Shown: positions 63,548 through 64,000 of the stretch, one piece after another
How positions within the stretch are numbered: the stretch's first letter is position 1
Layout: every line of letters begins with the position of its first letter
Assembly (NCBI RefSeq): GCF_001427125.1
Contig: NZ_LMGK01000005.1
Span: 1,487 to 65,486, forward strand
Length of the DNA: 64,000 nt
Direction: 5' to 3'
Source: Pseudomonas sp. Root562
Lineage (GTDB): Bacteria; Pseudomonadota; Gammaproteobacteria; Pseudomonadales; Pseudomonadaceae
Position numbers and translations under genes: made by a program
The notes under the pieces: model-generated
What the model saw: only the letters and a program-made list of their open reading frames with translations
Told to the model about the DNA's origin: nothing
Databases searched by the model: none

Positions 63548-64000
63548 ATGGACTATCGCCAGCTAGGCCGGACCAATCTGAATGTGAGTGCCCTCTGCCT
63601 CGGAACCATGACCTGGGGCGAGCAAAACAGCGAGGCAGACGCCTTCGCCCAGATCGAACGAGCCAAGGGCGCGGGGATCAACTTCATCGACACCGCCGAA
63701 ATGTATCCGGTGCCGCCCAAGGCCGAAACCTACGCCACCACCGAACGTTACATCGGCAACTACTTCAAAAGCCGCGGTGATCGTGCCGACTGGATCCTCG
63801 CCAGCAAGATCGCCGGTCCCGGCAACACCATCGACTACATCCGCGACAAGAACCTTCGGCACAACCGGCAACACATCACCGAAGCCGTGGAGGCCAGCCT
63901 CAAGCGCTTGCAGACCGATTACATCGACCTGTACCAGCTGCATTGGCCGGAGCGCAGCACCAACTTCTTCGGCCAGTTGGGCTACAAACACCAGATCGAA
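63548..64000 (+). CDS. tas: Aldo/keto reductase, Tas-like (cut by window edge)
   Basis: The visible 151 residues begin MDYRQLGRTNLNVSALCLGTMTWGEQNSEADAFAQ with AAGGAG six bases upstream of the ATG. DTAEMYPVPPKAET carries the catalytic Asp and Tyr, and ASKIAGPG and SLKRLQTDYIDLYQLHWPER carry the Lys and His neighbourhood of the AKR fold. The TMTWGEQNSEADA and YPVPP features match E. coli Tas, an NADP(H)-dependent reductase of unknown natural substrate. The C-terminal half is outside the window. Confidence 0.9.
   Translation, partial: MDYRQLGRTNLNVSALCLGTMTWGEQNSEADAFAQIERAKGAGINFIDTAEMYPVPPKAETYATTERYIGNYFKSRGDRADWILASKIAGPGNTIDYIRDKNLRHNRQHITEAVEASLKRLQTDYIDLYQLHWPERSTNFFGQLGYKHQIE

Overview
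The window comes from a chromosome of the Pseudomonas fluorescens group. The evidence is the gammaproteobacterial order of the division and cell-wall (dcw) cluster, the mraZ-rnpB-rsmI-lpoA-yraN-gmhA-dolP and sspB-sspA-petCBA-rpsI-rplM blocks in the order known from Pseudomonas, close matches to pseudomonad proteins, high GC, and many REP palindromes of the kind common in fluorescent pseudomonads. Recognition is from memory; no search was run.

Accessory part (1-34.8 kb). A minus-strand operon encodes an insecticidal-type Tc (ABC) toxin: a split A component (tccA-like 13791-10153, tccB-like 10143-5206), the B cocoon subunit (tcaC/tcdB-like 5209-569), and the start of a tccC/Rhs-type C subunit (572 to the window edge). 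The genes overlap or nearly touch. Divergent from it is a 1595-residue protein built of Ig-like modules (14161-18948), seven of them in a tandem array. The 369-base region between the two holds two 20-bp palindromes shaped like LuxR-type lux boxes, one about 82-84 bases before each start codon. This is the most interesting feature of the window. Next come a small membrane protein, a short-chain dehydrogenase and a DUF4440-like protein. After them is an AaeAB-like aromatic-acid efflux set (outer-membrane NodT protein, FUSC permease, DUF1656 peptide, HlyD adaptor) with a divergent LysR regulator. A 1-kb gene-free island full of REP-type and other structured repeats leads to an MdtA/MdtC-like RND efflux pair followed by a CopRS/CusRS-like two-component system, then a small secreted protein.

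Core part (35-64 kb). On the minus strand, reading from about 53.1 kb down, is the full dcw cluster: mraZ-rsmH-ftsL-ftsI-murE-murF-mraY-murD-ftsW-murG-murC-ddlB-ftsQ-ftsA-ftsZ and then lpxC. Most junctions overlap by 1-11 bases. A sigma70 promoter and three MraZ-type GTGG repeats precede mraZ. The RNase P RNA gene lies just upstream, then rsmI, with lpoA-yraN-gmhA-dolP running divergently. Convergent to these are sspA-sspB, the cytochrome bc1 operon petABC and the ribosomal operon rplM-rpsI. A tas-like aldo/keto reductase starts at 63548 and runs off the window.

Together the core genes build peptidoglycan precursors, the divisome, lipid A and the respiratory bc1 complex. The accessory genes point to an insect- or host-interacting lifestyle and to export of aromatic acids and drugs or metals.
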